Below, piece by piece: positions 1 through 12,457 of a stretch of DNA of 64,000 bases (the stretch's first letter is position 1; each line of letters opens with the position of its first letter). This stretch comes from Myrica gale (lineage: Eukaryota; Streptophyta; Magnoliopsida; Fagales; Myricaceae). The notes beneath the pieces were generated by a model. The model saw only the letters and a program-made list of their open reading frames with translations, ran no database searches and was not told where the DNA came from. A program made the position numbers and the translations under genes. The DNA lies in contig OZ005609.1 in the NCBI GenBank assembly GCA_963930655.1, forward strand, positions 13,250,501-13,314,500, read 5' to 3'.

Positions 1-1253
1 TTCTGTTAGCTAATTTCCATTAGAGTTGCTCAACAAGCTGTAGCGATCTGACCTAAAAATACAAACAAAGGAATAAAAGAAAGGGTATGGAAACATGAGA
101 ATAATATTCCACCATTTATTCTTATCAGAATCAATCGTGCCTTTGCACGATACATGATAAATCGACCATTTGTATTTATCTGATTGGAGTGATCTTATAG
201 ACTGCAAACGAGAATATTTGTACAGGCCGCAGCATCTCGATCGGTTTATGCACATGCATGAAAAAAGGTGGTGTCACCATGGTGTGCCATCTTTGTTCAT
301 GCATCTATATATCAACATTTTCCTCATGTTGCAGCACAGGGAATCTGAGTCTCCCACAAGGGAAGTCGAATATTAAGGCGGGCATCCTAGAAAATTCTAA
401 TGCACTGCCATCAGAATTATGCAGCACAAATTGCACCGAGCTTCTAGCTAGGTTTCTGCAATATGAATCCATCAGTTCGAAGTTTTCAGCCATCAATTTC
501 CTTTCCGTGGGCAATGAGAGGAATATATTCCTGCAGGCCACGACAAACGCTTTTGAATAGAGATTTTACCAATTTTTTTATTTTTGAGATACTTTGCATA
601 AAAAAAAATCAGTCACGTGTTCTACAAGTAGTTAATTTTTCTGTTTGAAATAACGGATAAATTAAGGGAGTATTGTAAAGTATTTAGACCCTCAAACTAC
701 GTGGGTGTAAAGTTTAAATATTAAACCATATAAATATAATATATATATATATGTATATTTCTAATCAAGTTTTGGATTTGTCATCAGCCAACTGGCTCCA
801 TCCAAAAAGTATAATTTCCACCTCTCTTGAGCATATTATATGACTACTCTTATATAGATTTTTTTCTAGGGAATTTTTATATTTATGTACAGTTTTTGAA
901 CTAATCTTGGAATTCGGAATTTGATATGTTTTTTTTCAGAAAAAAATTTATTTTTTAAAGAATATTATTTAGAATTTCCTGTCGAATAATACGAGGCATA
1001 CCCATTTCATGATGGACAATAAAACTACGAAAATAAATGAACAGGATGGGGGAAAGGCCCCGTTGGAGTTGGAAGATCAGGAAAACGATATAGTATATAT
1101 GAAAAGACAAGACGGGAAATCTTTTGTGTGCACAAGTTGGTTCAACTATTTTGGTGAACTGTCATCCACAAACATGAGGAATCAAACCTATCTCTACAGA
1201 ACTTGTGGGCCCGAAAACCCTCCTGCCATTTTTATTCTCTTTTATTTTTTTTG
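1..1253. other. No supported gene; AT-rich intergenic DNA
   Basis: Open frames on both strands here are short, lack recognisable domains and overlap one another. The 305-541 minus frame (78 codons) has a fairly coding-like composition but I recognise no family and see no splice-linked continuation. The stretch 560-1000 is AT-rich with homopolymer runs. The last part is the likely promoter of the small gene at 1326. Confidence 0.5.
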
Positions 1254-1261
1254 TATAAATA
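1254..1261 (+). promoter_or_regulatory. TATA box of the 80-residue protein gene
   Basis: TATAAATA lies 72 bases upstream of the ATG at 1326, in a T-rich stretch. This spacing leaves room for a leader of about 40 bases. It supports the small frame at 1326 being a real transcription unit. Confidence 0.6.
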
Positions 1262-1325
1262 GACTCACAAGTCCCCTTTCGAAGTTCTAATATCTTAACC
1301 TACAAAACCAGCACTAATAGTAAAG

Positions 1326-1568
1326 ATGAAGCCTGAACACCTCTCCGGCGATGGTACTAATTCTCTGACTCAAGAATCAAAGAGGAGTACTCTCGGAGAA
1401 AAGCTCACGCAGGCTTATGAGGCTGCAACAACAGCCATAACGAAGTATGGGGCTTGGGAGGGTTGTGGTCTTCCAATCTCGAGAGAAATTGAGAGACGAA
1501 AGTGGAGCTACCGTGCAGAAGACCCCATTAGAACTCTGATGTTCTTGGGATGTTGTAGTCACACTTAA
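1326..1568 (+). CDS. Small 80-residue protein of unknown function
   Basis: A single-exon frame starts at the first ATG after a good TATA box (1254-1261). The product is 80 residues and hydrophilic, with no signal peptide or membrane segment. The C-terminal half (AEDPIRTLMFLG, ending SHT) looks like a conserved motif of an unnamed family of short stress- or wound-type plant proteins. That resemblance is from memory and weak. The N-terminal half is rich in Ser, Thr, Glu and Lys. The opposite strand also has an open frame here (1377-1583), but it lacks a promoter-like context. No function is assigned. Confidence 0.5.
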   Translation: MKPEHLSGDGTNSLTQESKRSTLGEKLTQAYEAATTAITKYGAWEGCGLPISREIERRKWSYRAEDPIRTLMFLGCCSHT

Positions 1569-2097
1569 GCGTCGACTGTACAATGTGTGATTATTTCACT
1601 TGGAAGTTCAAACGAAAACGGATGAGAAAATTTATATGTCAATAACATATGTATGATGGTTGGTGATTTGTGTAAAAAGAAGTAGACATGTATTAATAAG
1701 ATTCAACCCAGAATCCGGAATTATAAATAAGAAATGTCGTCTTTAATGGAGTTATATTGTATTGTCAACAGTATTGTTGTTAAATATTCAGAGGAAACCG
1801 ATTTAAGAAGGTCTTAAACTGTAGTACTCACTCTTTTGAAGATGTTGCTTTTGACTCGGACATTAACGTAAAAGATCTCCCATTTGGTCTACTTTTAAAG
1901 CAGTTCGCTTGAGAACTAAGAACCGTTTCCGCCCTCTAATCTATGCCTTTCACATGTTTTTGTCCCATACGAAGAAAATCTCCGATTTTGGGCCTTTGCT
2001 TGGCTACCTTAGTGCGCGAATAACCAGTCGGCTCGCGAAGCCAACTCGGCCACAAACGCTACCATATATTCAGCCCAAACGACGACCTCGCCGTCTC
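1569..2097. other. 3' flank of the small gene; intergenic
   Basis: Likely 3'UTR and intergenic DNA, AT-rich up to about 1900. The last 200 bases are more GC-rich and form the left flank of the LTR element that starts near 2098. No gene is seen. Confidence 0.4.
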
Positions 2098-3660
2098 TGA
2101 CAGATCCAAGCCCTCAAGATAGCAAGACGTGGAGACATGTCAGACAAGGATTTGCATGCAGAAGGGCTTGCACATGTTGCTTGAGCAACATAGCATGGCC
2201 TATGTCATCATTCATAACCAACTAGGGAGACAAGCATCGGCATAGCCCAGACAAGGCCTATGGAGAGTTGATGTCAAACAAGTCCGAAGGGTTGGAGCAG
2301 TACAGGGAAGGTGCCACCACAAGACCATCAGTCATGGCGGCGCAACCAAAGGTGCATGGGGAGCCAATGCAAGGAAGTTTCCAGAGCTTAGTGGAGCACA
2401 TTGATGGAACCACCTCATAGCCACCAAGCACGGTGGTGCAACCAAGTGTGCATGGACAGTTGATTCGAGATGGATCCCAAGACCAAATGGAGTTTATTGG
2501 TAGCACCACCACACGACTACCGGACACAACGGCGCACAGAGAGCACATAGGAGGTTGGTCTCAAAAGACTCAAGAGACCGAGGGGATCATTTTGGAATCA
2601 CCACCCTACAATGTGGTGGAGCGGTGGCGGAAGTGGTGGAGCACGGCGGCAACAACCATCAAAGGCGGCCAGGAGGGGCCATATAGGGTAAACTGCATCT
2701 AGTGGTGGCGAAGCACGACAGCAGCAACTGAATCGAAGACTGAAGAGGCCAGAGGTGGGGAGGGGTTTTAGGTTTAAAATTTAAACGACTTAGTTTCTCA
2801 TTAAGAGAAACTACGACGTTTTAATATAAAAAATAAACAAAAAATTAAAACCCTATTTCCCGGCACCAGAAAACCCAATGCCGGGTAAACCGGGAATGGG
2901 GAAAACTCTCGGGTTTCAATAAAAATAGGCCACCGACACCGGTTAGGTCGGGTACCTGCAACACTGTGTCAGTGCCGGTACCACCGGATTTTACCGGTGG
3001 CACTGAACATCCCTAGTGGCAATCAAGACTTTCCTTGTGAAAGGAAAGCCTTTTGTCCCCAAGCTCATGGAGGTACTATATATACCCCTTCATGGCACCA
3101 TTTGTAAGCATCTAGATTTTTATTGAATAGAAGTCTCCAAAAGAGCTTTTGGCCTTTGTGCCATTATCTTTCAGGGTTCGGGATTAAGTCGGACACTTTA
3201 GCTAGCATGAGTGTTAAAGTACGTGGGGTTAGGCTTGCCACTATTCACACCTGTTATGCCTGACTTGCAATGGGTTAGGCCTGGAAGCTTGGGCTAGTAG
3301 AGGAGATTTGGTGCTTGGGGTTAGGCCTGACATCTCTCGTTCTTTGTTAGAGGTTCATCGTTGGGTTAAGTCGGCGTTGTTACACAATCGGGTTCTAAGT
3401 TCATCTAGTGGTGTCAGCCCATTCGAGCTTAGGCTTGCGTATTCTTCTTTTCATCTATTTTCCCAACCACCCATGTTCTTTTAATTTATCCTTTCAATAA
3501 ATTTAAAATACCAAAAATATCTTTTTTTCTTTTGATTCGATACCTTAGATACATTTTTCTTTTGAGTGCTTCACTGGGTTGGCCAAGGGGTATCGATTAT
3601 AGGCCATAGGCGAGGGCTAAACTAGAATACTCACAAGTCCTTACTTGTAAGGGGTAGGCA
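2098..3660 (+). repeat. Left LTR of the Ty3/gypsy element
   Basis: Aligns with 6158-6238 and then with 8288-9372. Shared blocks include the one around CATAACCAACTAGGGAGAC (2214 and 8323) and the one around GTTCTTTTAATTTATC (3475 and 9183). It carries an extra segment at about 2700-3040 that is absent from the right copy. That segment ends in GGCACTGAACATCCCTA, which resembles the end of a hAT element. Confidence 0.65.
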
Positions 3661-4005
3661 TTCGTGAGATTGATTTCAATCTTAGAATGTTACTTGATTT
3701 ATTCAAGTAAAAGTTTCAAGATCTAAATTGATTGAAGTATTTTTGGAAAGATTTGGGAGACTTCGTAAGGCATAGCTGGCTAACTATTAGGGGGAACTTT
3801 AGAATTTCACTTAATTTTTCAGTTTTGTTTCAAAGTTCTTTTGATTAGATTATTTTTTGGAAGATTTTGGAAACCAATCCTACAATTTGGGAGATTGAGG
3901 AGTCTTGATTTAAAGACCTCAATTTGTGGAACTTATTGGGAAATCAATAAGGAGGTGCCGAAATTCTACAAGGCTTTGGGGGCCTATATAAACACAAGGT
4001 GTGGC

Positions 4006-5240
4006 ACACATATGGAGAGCAAACACAAACTGAAAATTAGTAAGTTCATGGGAGAGACAAGTTGTGGGAGGATTGATGACCTTGATACTTCAACTCTTCG
4101 CATGATGGATCAAGTGGAAGGAGTCACCAACAAAATGGATTTTGTGAGTCTTCAAATGGAAGAACTTGCAAGGTCTACGGAGGAGACAAGACATGCTTTG
4201 GAGGAGATGAGGACAACCATTGTACAGCTTGAGAGGAAAAGCTCAGACAACAACCATGTTGAGTCTTTGAGACATGGTAGGAGAGATAGCTGAGAATCCC
4301 ATGCTGCTATATCAAGTGGATAAGAGCAGCAACATCAAAGACCACCCACAAGACATGGAGGACATGTGGAGCATGAACATGAAGTGGTGCAAGGATGGCT
4401 ACATGGTTTGAGGCGTGAAGATGGAAAGGAGCGTAGGAAGTGCTAGGACACGCCAAGAAGAAAGGAGGAGAGCCCATAATGATGAGCATGGCCGAATGAG
4501 TGTTGAAGAAAAGCCAAGAAGGAGACATCCGCGACAACAAAGGAGACACCGTGAAGACGAAGATTATGATCACAAACATCATGGTGGATACAATCAAAGG
4601 CCCCAAAGGCCGAAGGTTGAATTTCCTAGATTCAATGGCGGAGATCCACATGAGTGGCTTGACAAAGTGACTCACTATTTCGAGATCTATGAGGTCTCAA
4701 GATGTGAAAGAGTCCCTTGATGGAAAAGCAAGCACATGCATGGAAGACGGCTTAGTTGGACAGCTTTTGTTGAAGAATTCTTGCAGAATTTCGGACTAAT
4801 ACCCACTGTCAATCATCATGGCCAATTGGCCAAATTGAAGAAAGACTGAAAGATCCAAGCCTACATCGAAGAATTCAAGCAGCTGTAGACATTGGTGAGA
4901 GAATGGTCTGAGGAAGCACTCCTTGGAACATTCATCGACGACCTGAAGCTATGGATAGCCAAGGAAGTAAAGATGAAGCAGCAAACGCGATTGCAAGATG
5001 CAATGCGATTGGCCGAAGTATTGGAAGAGGCGTACAAGATGGAGAAGGCCCAAGACAAAGGACGGGTTACTAGCAAGCCATTGCGAACAATGATTCAGTG
5101 GAAGGGCAAAGACGTGGGAAGCGAGAGATCCAAGCTTAAAGTTCAAAAGGTGAGGAAGCTTTCTCATGAGGAGGTAGATGCACACATCAAGAAAGGTTTA
5201 TGCTTTCGATCCGGAGGCAAATGAGAGAAAGGACACAAAT
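4006..5240 (+). pseudogene. Broken gag of the Ty3/gypsy element
   Basis: Three successive frames give retrotransposon gag pieces. The piece at 4012-4293 is a coiled-coil-like N-terminus. The piece at 4415-4720 is Arg/Glu/His-rich and leads into the gag core motif KVEFPRFNGGDPHEWLDK followed by YFEIYEV. The piece at 4892-5224 holds the gag tail, with an LSHEEVDAHIKKGLCF motif at the start of the expected CCHC zinc knuckle. That knuckle is degenerate: its second Cys is Ser-Gly and a stop interrupts it. Stops and frameshifts at about 4294, 4718 and 4850 show it is dead. The gag core motif is characteristic of Ty3/gypsy elements; I do not assign the lineage. Confidence 0.75.
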
Positions 5241-5415
5241 GTGGCTTGACCAAGGTGTTCCTTTTGGATTGCGATAATCACATGGAAGAATCCAACGAAG
5301 AGGAAGATTCGGAGGAAGCTGGGGAAGAAGCTAATAGCGAAGACGAGGTTAGCCTTAATCTATGGGATGAGCTAGGAGAGTCCTCACTAATGCAGACAAG
5401 AGCAAGGATCTGAGA

Positions 5416-5700
5416 CTATGATGTATCACTTCTTATTGATAGTGGGGCATCCCACAACTTTATTGATATCAATATAGTTTTAGCTCTTGGATTGTATTGA
5501 CAGGGGATTAAGCCTCTCAAGGTAGAGATCACAAATGGAAATATTATGAAGTGCTGAGGGCTAGTGAGTGGAGTCAATATGGAAGTCCAAGGTGTGGAGA
5601 TCGTGGTGGACTTGCACATGCTAAACTTCGAAGATTTGAGTATGATCTTGGGAAATGTTTGGCTTAGAAGCATTGGAAGAGACCTTGTTGACTATGGAAC
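5416..5700 (+). pseudogene. Retroviral-type aspartic protease remnant
   Basis: Plus-strand translation from about 5420 gives DVSLLIDSGASHNFID, the active-site motif (DSGA) of LTR-retrotransposon aspartic proteases. The next stretch (IVLALGL) also fits the family before a stop. It follows the gag tail, as expected in a gag-pro polyprotein. Nothing resembling reverse transcriptase follows before the right LTR at 6158. Confidence 0.75.
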
Positions 5701-6157
5701 TATGTCTATGGAACCATGAGGGCAAGACATGGAGATGGACCTATAAGGCAACTTGAAGAACTAAAGCTTTGGTCCGGAGGTGAAGACTTGCTTATGATAG
5801 GGGCGATGCATGAAGAGGAGATAACTGACAACTTTGAAGAAACAAGGCGGCTAAGAAAGATGAAGAAGATGCAAAGGAGTTGCTCACTTTGATACACGCT
5901 AGTGGAGTCCATGAGGTTGAGCCCATGATGGCCAAAGGAGGGATGACAGGTCAGATAGATATTGAGCAACCTTGGGATTGAAAGGGCAAAGGACGTTTCC
6001 TCAGATCTTAGCGTTGAGGCACATGATAAAGACACGACATGGCGCGAGGAGGGGCTCAACGACAGGACAAGCTATTGGATGCCTAAAGAAGCCCAATTGA
6101 TTAGAAGGTCCCGTAGATAATACCCGGGGGCAAAGGTAATTTTCAAGAAAGGGTGAA

Positions 6158-9100
6158 TGACAGGAACGTCATCTTAGCCCTCAAGATAGTAAGGTGCGAA
6201 GGCATGTTTGACAAGGCTTTGCGCACGTAAGGGCTTGGTGGTAGGGTCCCGAGTCCGACCGTGAATGCAACGGGTTGACCTACACTTCGGTTGTGCAATG
6301 TATGGGGCACAAGGTGCCAAATGGTGAAGGAATGATATGGGGTAACTGAAATGGATGTGGTAGGGTGGTCGACCACTTGGTGGTTTTTTGGATTGAAGGA
6401 AGCTCTAGACGAGCCAACTTGATATCTTTGGATGCGTGAAAGGGTTGAATGGCTGAATGGCCGAATGTTGTTACCCTCTTGGTACTTGGCTTGCATGGTT
6501 GCCACTTGAATGGTTGCCTCGTACGGTCTTGGGTGAGCTATGTAGTGTTTAGTGGGTATGGCTAATGGGTTTATGTTTGGGTATGATAGAAGGTGTTTGT
6601 GGTAGAGGTAGTCATGTCTATGATAGGTAGAGTGTTTAGGTGGTAGTGTTTCGGGATGGTTGTATATGGGTGGTGGCGTTTGGTTTTAGAAAATGCTAAA
6701 GCAAATGCCAAGTATGGATGGTGATGGAAAACGAACAAGCATTGAGCTAGAAAACTACGAACACTTGGGGGATTGTGAGTACTCGATATTTGCGCTTGAA
6801 CACTAGCTATGAGCTGCTAGGCTAAAAAACAATAGTGAATTTGAGAATCAACCACGAACAGTTGCCTCAAGCTCACGGGGGTGATATGCTAAACTATCTC
6901 AAGATCGATTTAGACAACCACGGGACAGGACACTAAACTATCTCAGGATCAGTTTAGACATCACTTTTGTGCTTCCTTGATTCCTACAGGACAAGAAAAG
7001 ACACGGTTTTGAGCAAAGCTCTGGGACTATTCTTCATTGATTTTCTGCATGAAAATGAAATATACAAGCTACTCATATTTATACTAGATGGCTAGCAGCT
7101 AGAAATGATCATATCCGACCATGTGTCATCATCACAAGTGGCCTTGTGTAACTCCTACAAGATATTCACTGGCATATTCCCTTGTCTTTTTGCTGGGTGG
7201 CGGCTCCTCCATAATTCTAGGAAAAAGTACCTTAGGTGGCTAAAGGACATAACCACTAAGATTCCTTCTCCTTGTCTTTTTCCTAAAAGATATGAAAAGT
7301 ACATGGTCCCCTCCCCCTTAGGTGGCACATGTCCTTTATCCACTAATCATGATAATGGGGCATGTGGCACTCTCCTACAATGCCACCCCGTATTCCAGAA
7401 CCTTCCAGAACGTTAGTGAAGATGCTTCCACAATCATTGTCCTGAGTCAATCCTGGGTTGCCACGTGTCATCCTTGTCAGCATCGGGAATCTTCTTTTGA
7501 TTGATTATGGGCCCCCTATCTCCATGCCCAGTTGGCGATCCCTCTTGTAGCCTCTTGTTCCTCCTTCTGGCCCAAGTTGCTCCTCTTCAGCACATGGGAG
7601 ACAATAGGCTGTCAATGATGTCGCGTGAGTATGACTCCCTTACAAGGCAGCAGTCGTGCGCACAAGGCACATGCAATGAGCTGATGCCGCACGCCCGTGG
7701 TTCCCTTGTAAGGTAGCATTTGCGCGCATAAGGCTCTGACAGCGCACGCGGTTCCCCCACATGGCATTGACTGCTTGCTCGTTGGTGCTGCATGCGCTGG
7801 GCCTCTTGGCGTGGCTTGCGTCTCGCACGCTTGGCATTGGGCTTGGGATGATGCTTTGCGCACACAATGAGGGCTGAGCGTAGGAGCCGTGCTGGCATGA
7901 CTTAGGTCATATGCTAGAGTAGTGCACGCAGAGCTCTTATTGGGATTAGAAGTCTCGTGCATGCGGCAACCTCCTGATGTGGATGCTGCAAGTGTTGGGC
8001 TATCTCTACTTGTGGGCGTCGGGCTGCTCTTCGAAGCTGCTTGTGCGCGTCATTGGCGATAGGCCTCTCTTTTGCGCTCCTTGGTGAGGATGATATGTGC
8101 TCGGTAGGCCTTGACATTCCGCTTCAATCCTTCCTTGTTGCCTTGCCTTGCAGGCTCCTCATGGCTTGGCTCTCCGTCCTTGTCCTTGAAAAGGCTCATG
8201 CGCCCTTCCATGGTACTTTGGAGCCTTTGCCAAGCTTGAAATTTACGGACATCTGCCAGGTCCGTATCATTTGGACATGGCACGCCCATGAGCAACATGA
8301 CATAGCTTATGCCATCATTCATAACCAACTAGGGAGACGAGCATTGACATGACGCGGACAAGACCTATGGAGAGTTGATGCCAAACAAGTCAGGAGGGTT
8401 AGAGAAGCACAGGGAAGGTGTCACCACAAGACCATCAGTCATGGCGGCACAACCAAAGGTGCATAAGGAGCCAATGCAAGGGGTTCCCGGAGCTTAGTGG
8501 AGCATATTGATAGCATCACCTCATGGCCACCAGCCACAGTGGTGCAACCAAGTGTGCATGGACAATTGATTCGAGATGGATCCTAAGACCAAGCGGAGTT
8601 GATTGGTAGCACCACCACATGACTACCGGGCACGGTGACGCACGGAGGAGGACATAGGAGGTTGGTCTCAAAAGACTCAGGAGTTCAAGGGGATCATTTT
8701 GGAATCACCCTAAATGGTGGTGGACTACGGCGGCGGCAACCACCATAAGCGGTCAGGAGGGTCCATATAGGGTTAATCACATGTGGGATCCCTATATAGC
8801 CGAATCCCCCTATTTTATAGGTGTTATCTTTTTACTTTTAAGTCCAAAACATTGTCATGTTGGAAATTTGGGCTAGCATGGGTGATGTAATGCGTCAGAT
8901 TAGGCCTGCCACTATTCACACTTGTTAAACCATACTTACGTTGGATTAGGACGGTTAAGTTAGGGTTAATCGACGACTGAGGTTATGCCTGAAAGCTTGG
9001 TCTAGCAAAGGAGGTTTGATACTTGGGGTTAGGCGTGACATCTCTCGTTCTATGTTAGAGGTTAATCGTTGGGTTAAGTTGGCGTTGTTCCACAATCGGG

Positions 9101-9372
9101 TTTTAAGTTCCTCTAGTGGTGTCAGCTCATTCGAGCTTAGGCTTGTGTATTCTTTTTTTTATCCATTTTTCCAACCATCCGTGTTCTTTTAATTTATCAT
9201 TTCGATAAATTTAAAATATTAAAAATATCTTTTCTTTTCTTTTGATTTGGTACTTGGAATACATTTCCCTTTTGAGTGTTTCACTTGGTCAGCCAAAGGG
9301 TATCAACCATAGGCCATATGCTAGGGCTAAATTCGAGTACTTACAAATCCTTACTTGTGAGAGGGACGAACA
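6158..9372 (+). repeat. Right LTR, longer than the left by an unmatched segment of about 2 kb
   Basis: 6158-6238 matches the first 75 or so bases of the left LTR, and 8288-9372 matches the remainder. The segment between, about 6238-8288, has no counterpart in the left LTR. Either it was inserted into the right LTR or it was deleted from the left one. I see no terminal inverted repeats or clean target duplication around it. Its second half (7500-8290) is GC-richer with alanine/arginine-rich chance frames on both strands that I do not regard as genes. Confidence 0.55.
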
Positions 9373-9873
9373 TTGGTGCGTGGCTTAAGCCGGGGTTTCT
9401 CTCGGTCTCCATCCTCACGTATTCTCGGTCTAGTCTGTTTTGGGAAGCAATTGTTTTTTTTTTTGGACTAACGAGGAAAATCTTGAGCTCTCCGTACGTA
9501 CTGTGCTAAGATGAACCCTGGTTCAGTTTAGACACGTTAGGAGGTCTTTGACATTCATGAATATGTAATCTTTCGACTTGATGATAGTTAGAATGCCGAA
9601 ACACAGTATTAAGGGACAAAAAAACATTTTGGTTAAGGATCTCTTTTCAGCAAGATCTCGAACTTTTTAATACGTGTCAATCAAAATGTTGGGTGTCAGA
9701 AAACTGCAGAACTATTCTTCTGTTTCACTCCATGGTGCGACGCCGCTCGACCCTCCGCTAAACCACTTACTTGCTCCCAGTTCCAATTCGTGATCTACTC
9801 CACTACAGTCACAGACCACATAGACAAATTAGACCCCTTCCCCGACTCCCTACTATCTATTCTCTTCGTCGAA
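9373..9873. other. FOLD2: Intergenic DNA and 5' leader of the FolD gene
   Basis: The first part flanks the LTR element. From about 9700 the sequence becomes C-rich and plant-leader-like, consistent with the 5'UTR of the folate gene starting at 9874. I see no strong TATA box. Confidence 0.4.
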
Positions 9874-12457
9874 ATGGCGTCACAGTCTGATCACATGGCC
9901 ACCATAATCGACGGCAAAGCCATCGCCCAAACCATCCGCAATGAAATCGCCGCCGAAGTACGCCATCTGTCCCAGAAATATGGCAAGGTACAAACCAAAC
10001 TCAGTATTTTCTCAATCACATTAGGTATTAGGTCGCAAGAGTTAGGTTGGTAGGCTAGTAGAAATGGAAAATGAATTGGCGAATTCTTTGATCTTGAGAG
10101 GAATGTGTGAAATGCCTCAAGTCTTTTCGTTCCGAAAGTTGTGGATTAGTGCAATGAATGTACAGAAGATACTACTGGGGACATTGGTATTAGGGGACAA
10201 ACAAACAGGTCCTAAATGTTTTAATTTGTGAACACATGGATTTTCTTGTATGGTTGTAACATTTGGGGAACCTCTTTCGAGAGGGTTGAGAGGTGGACTT
10301 CTAATGTGCTACTAGGACGAGGTTCTGTTCTGTTATGAAATTGTAATTTGATATGTCATCGGAGACTGGGATTGTGATACTTCTTCTCACTTGGTCCGCT
10401 CAGGTCCCGGGGCTGGCTGTAGTGATTGTTGGCTGCAGGAAAGATTCTCAAAGTTATGTGAGTATGAAGAGGAAGGCATGTGCGGAAGTTGGGATCCATT
10501 CCTTTGACATAGACCTTCCCGAGCAAGTGTCTGAAGCGGAGTTGGTCGGCAAGGTTCACGAATTAAATGCAAATCCTGATGTACATGGTTGGTCAGTTTT
10601 TAATTTCAAATAGATGTACATGATTTGATGCTTGATAATCTGATATAATTTCGACATATCAGAATATGTCGTTTTTTTTTTCTAAGTATATCATAATATG
10701 TCGTATTTGGCTAGAAAATTAGATTTTTAAACCTTATGTGGCGATGTAGAATTTCAATACACAAACCAAGGATAGAAAACCAATGTGCTTCTCCTGCTGC
10801 TGTTTTCCATATGACTCCTATAGAAGGAAATTGTGAGAAACTACAAAAACAAGTTTCCGTGTTAGAAAAACTAGGATTGATGTTGTAAGTGTTTAGGTGA
10901 GATTTACTAAAGCATATTGACGTTCAACTTACTATGTATGATATAGGTCTTGTTTCCTACAGCAAGAATGCCTTAAGGTGCTTCGATTTAACTACCGTAC
11001 AACTAATTGATGATGAAATTTTATGTCTCTGGAACTATTTGCTTCCCAAATTCTCCATGTTTAGCCTGCAACCCTGGTTTTTTACATTGACAGGCATATT
11101 GGTTCAGCTCCCATTGCCAAAACATATAAATGAAGAGAACGTACTCACTGAAATCAGCATTGAGAAGGATGTCGATGGCTTTCACCCTCTGAACATTGGC
11201 AAGCTTGCTATGAAAGGAAGAGAACCCTTGTTCCTTCCATGCACCCCCAAGGCAATACACTTACTTTAAAAAGTTAGAAATATATTTCCATCCTACCTAA
11301 TTGTTGTGGTTTACAAAACAAGCAGTTCTTATTTTTCAGGAATTCCATATGAATTTTAGCATAGAAAAGCCTGTGCGTATGTTGTCCACAGAAGGTCCTC
11401 AAGGTTGTAAGTAGTAGTTTTATGTTTTGAGCAGGGGTGTATTGAACTTCTGTCACGGAGTGGTATACAAATAAAGGGAAAGAAAGCGGTCGCAGTTGGC
11501 CGAAGTAACATAGTGGGACTGCCAGTTTCACTGCTGCTGCTGAAAGCAGATGCTACTGTTACCATAGTCCATTCACATTCTCATGACATTGAAAGCATCA
11601 TCCGTGAAGCAGACATCATTATTGCGGCAGCAGGACAGACAATGATGGTAATCAGAGCCCTTTACACATTTGTTGTTCTGGGTTTAAAATAACATCATCT
11701 TCTTTTATGTGTTTGCCTTATGTATAACCCTTTTTTGGGTGTCCTTGAAAAATTTGCAAAAATGTGTCATAGAGGAAGGAAGTCGTCCCTAAGAATCCGT
11801 ATTAAATGTCAGAGACTATCTTTTTCACGTTTTGGTTCAGATATCCAAACTTAGGCTGTTCATGTACTCCAACCATTATGAAACAATAAAATCTCTTAGG
11901 CACGGAAACACAAATAGAAGTTGAGCTAGAGGTTCTACGAATCAGGCAATGTCAAAATGAATAAACCAGGATTAGAAGGGGAAAAAAAGAGTTAAACCAG
12001 GATCAGCTTTTAGAAAACTGGATATAAAAATTAGAATTCCTTCTTGAGGGCCTTGCTTTTTACATTACTTGTATGTTGTAACACAATGGCACCATATCCC
12101 TAGACATCTGGTATATTTGTCTGTTTAGACTTAGCAACATGATCTAAGAAGCCAGGGCAATTTGTTTTAAGATGTACAGTTTCTGAAATGAATCTTGTGC
12201 AATTAAGGAATTAACTTAATTTTCAGATCAAGGGGAGTTGGATCAAACCGGGTGCTGCTGTAATCGATGTTGGTACGAATGCTATTGACGATCCAAGTAA
12301 GAATTCTGGTTATCGGCTAGTTGGAGATGTTCATTTCCAGGAAGCATGCAAGGTAGCTGGATGCATAACTCCTGTCCCGGGTGGTGTGGGCCCAATGACT
12401 GTTGCAATGCTACTCAAAAATACTCTGGAGGGTGCTAAGCGTGTGATTGAGCATTAA
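9874..12457 (+). CDS. FOLD2: Bifunctional methylenetetrahydrofolate dehydrogenase/cyclohydrolase (FolD), cytosolic type
   Basis: Five exons join in phase to give 299 residues: 9874-9987, 10404-10587, 11094-11251, 11435-11647 and 12227-12457. FolD interconverts 5,10-methylene-, methenyl- and 10-formyl-tetrahydrofolate using NADP(H). Exon 2 carries the catalytic motif [10 protein letters not shown], with the Tyr and Lys of YxxxK. Exon 3 has ILVQLPLP and the KDVDGFHP motif. Exon 4 has the Rossmann-type [14 protein letters not shown] motif. Exon 5 has the closing signature [13 protein letters not shown]. There is no N-terminal transit peptide, which points to the cytosolic plant FOLD2 class; its usual length is the same. 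Intron 3 has a GC donor (AAG|GCAATA at 11252); the other donors are GT. No stop or frameshift is present, so the gene looks functional. Confidence 0.95.

Larger units (their letters stand above)
2098..9372 (+). mobile_element. Degenerate Ty3/gypsy-type LTR retrotransposon, gag-protease only
   Basis: Two long direct repeats (about 2098-3660 and 6158-9372) flank an interior of about 2.5 kb that holds gag and protease remnants. Both repeats start with TGACAG followed by a shared GCCCTCAAGATAG block. A purine tract (AAGAAAGGG) sits just before the right one, as expected of a polypurine tract. The repeats end near a shared CA at about 3660 and 9372. No reverse transcriptase, RNase H or integrase is visible, so the element could not move by itself. 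The right repeat is about 1.6 kb longer than the left. I found no convincing target-site duplication or primer binding site, and many stops break the frames, so this is an old copy. The boundaries are approximate. Confidence 0.7.

Noticed and set aside
7501-8352. Cluster of overlapping frames on both strands (60-116 codons)
   Set aside because: GC-richer, alanine/arginine-rich chance frames in the unmatched part of the right LTR; no domain and no consistent frame.
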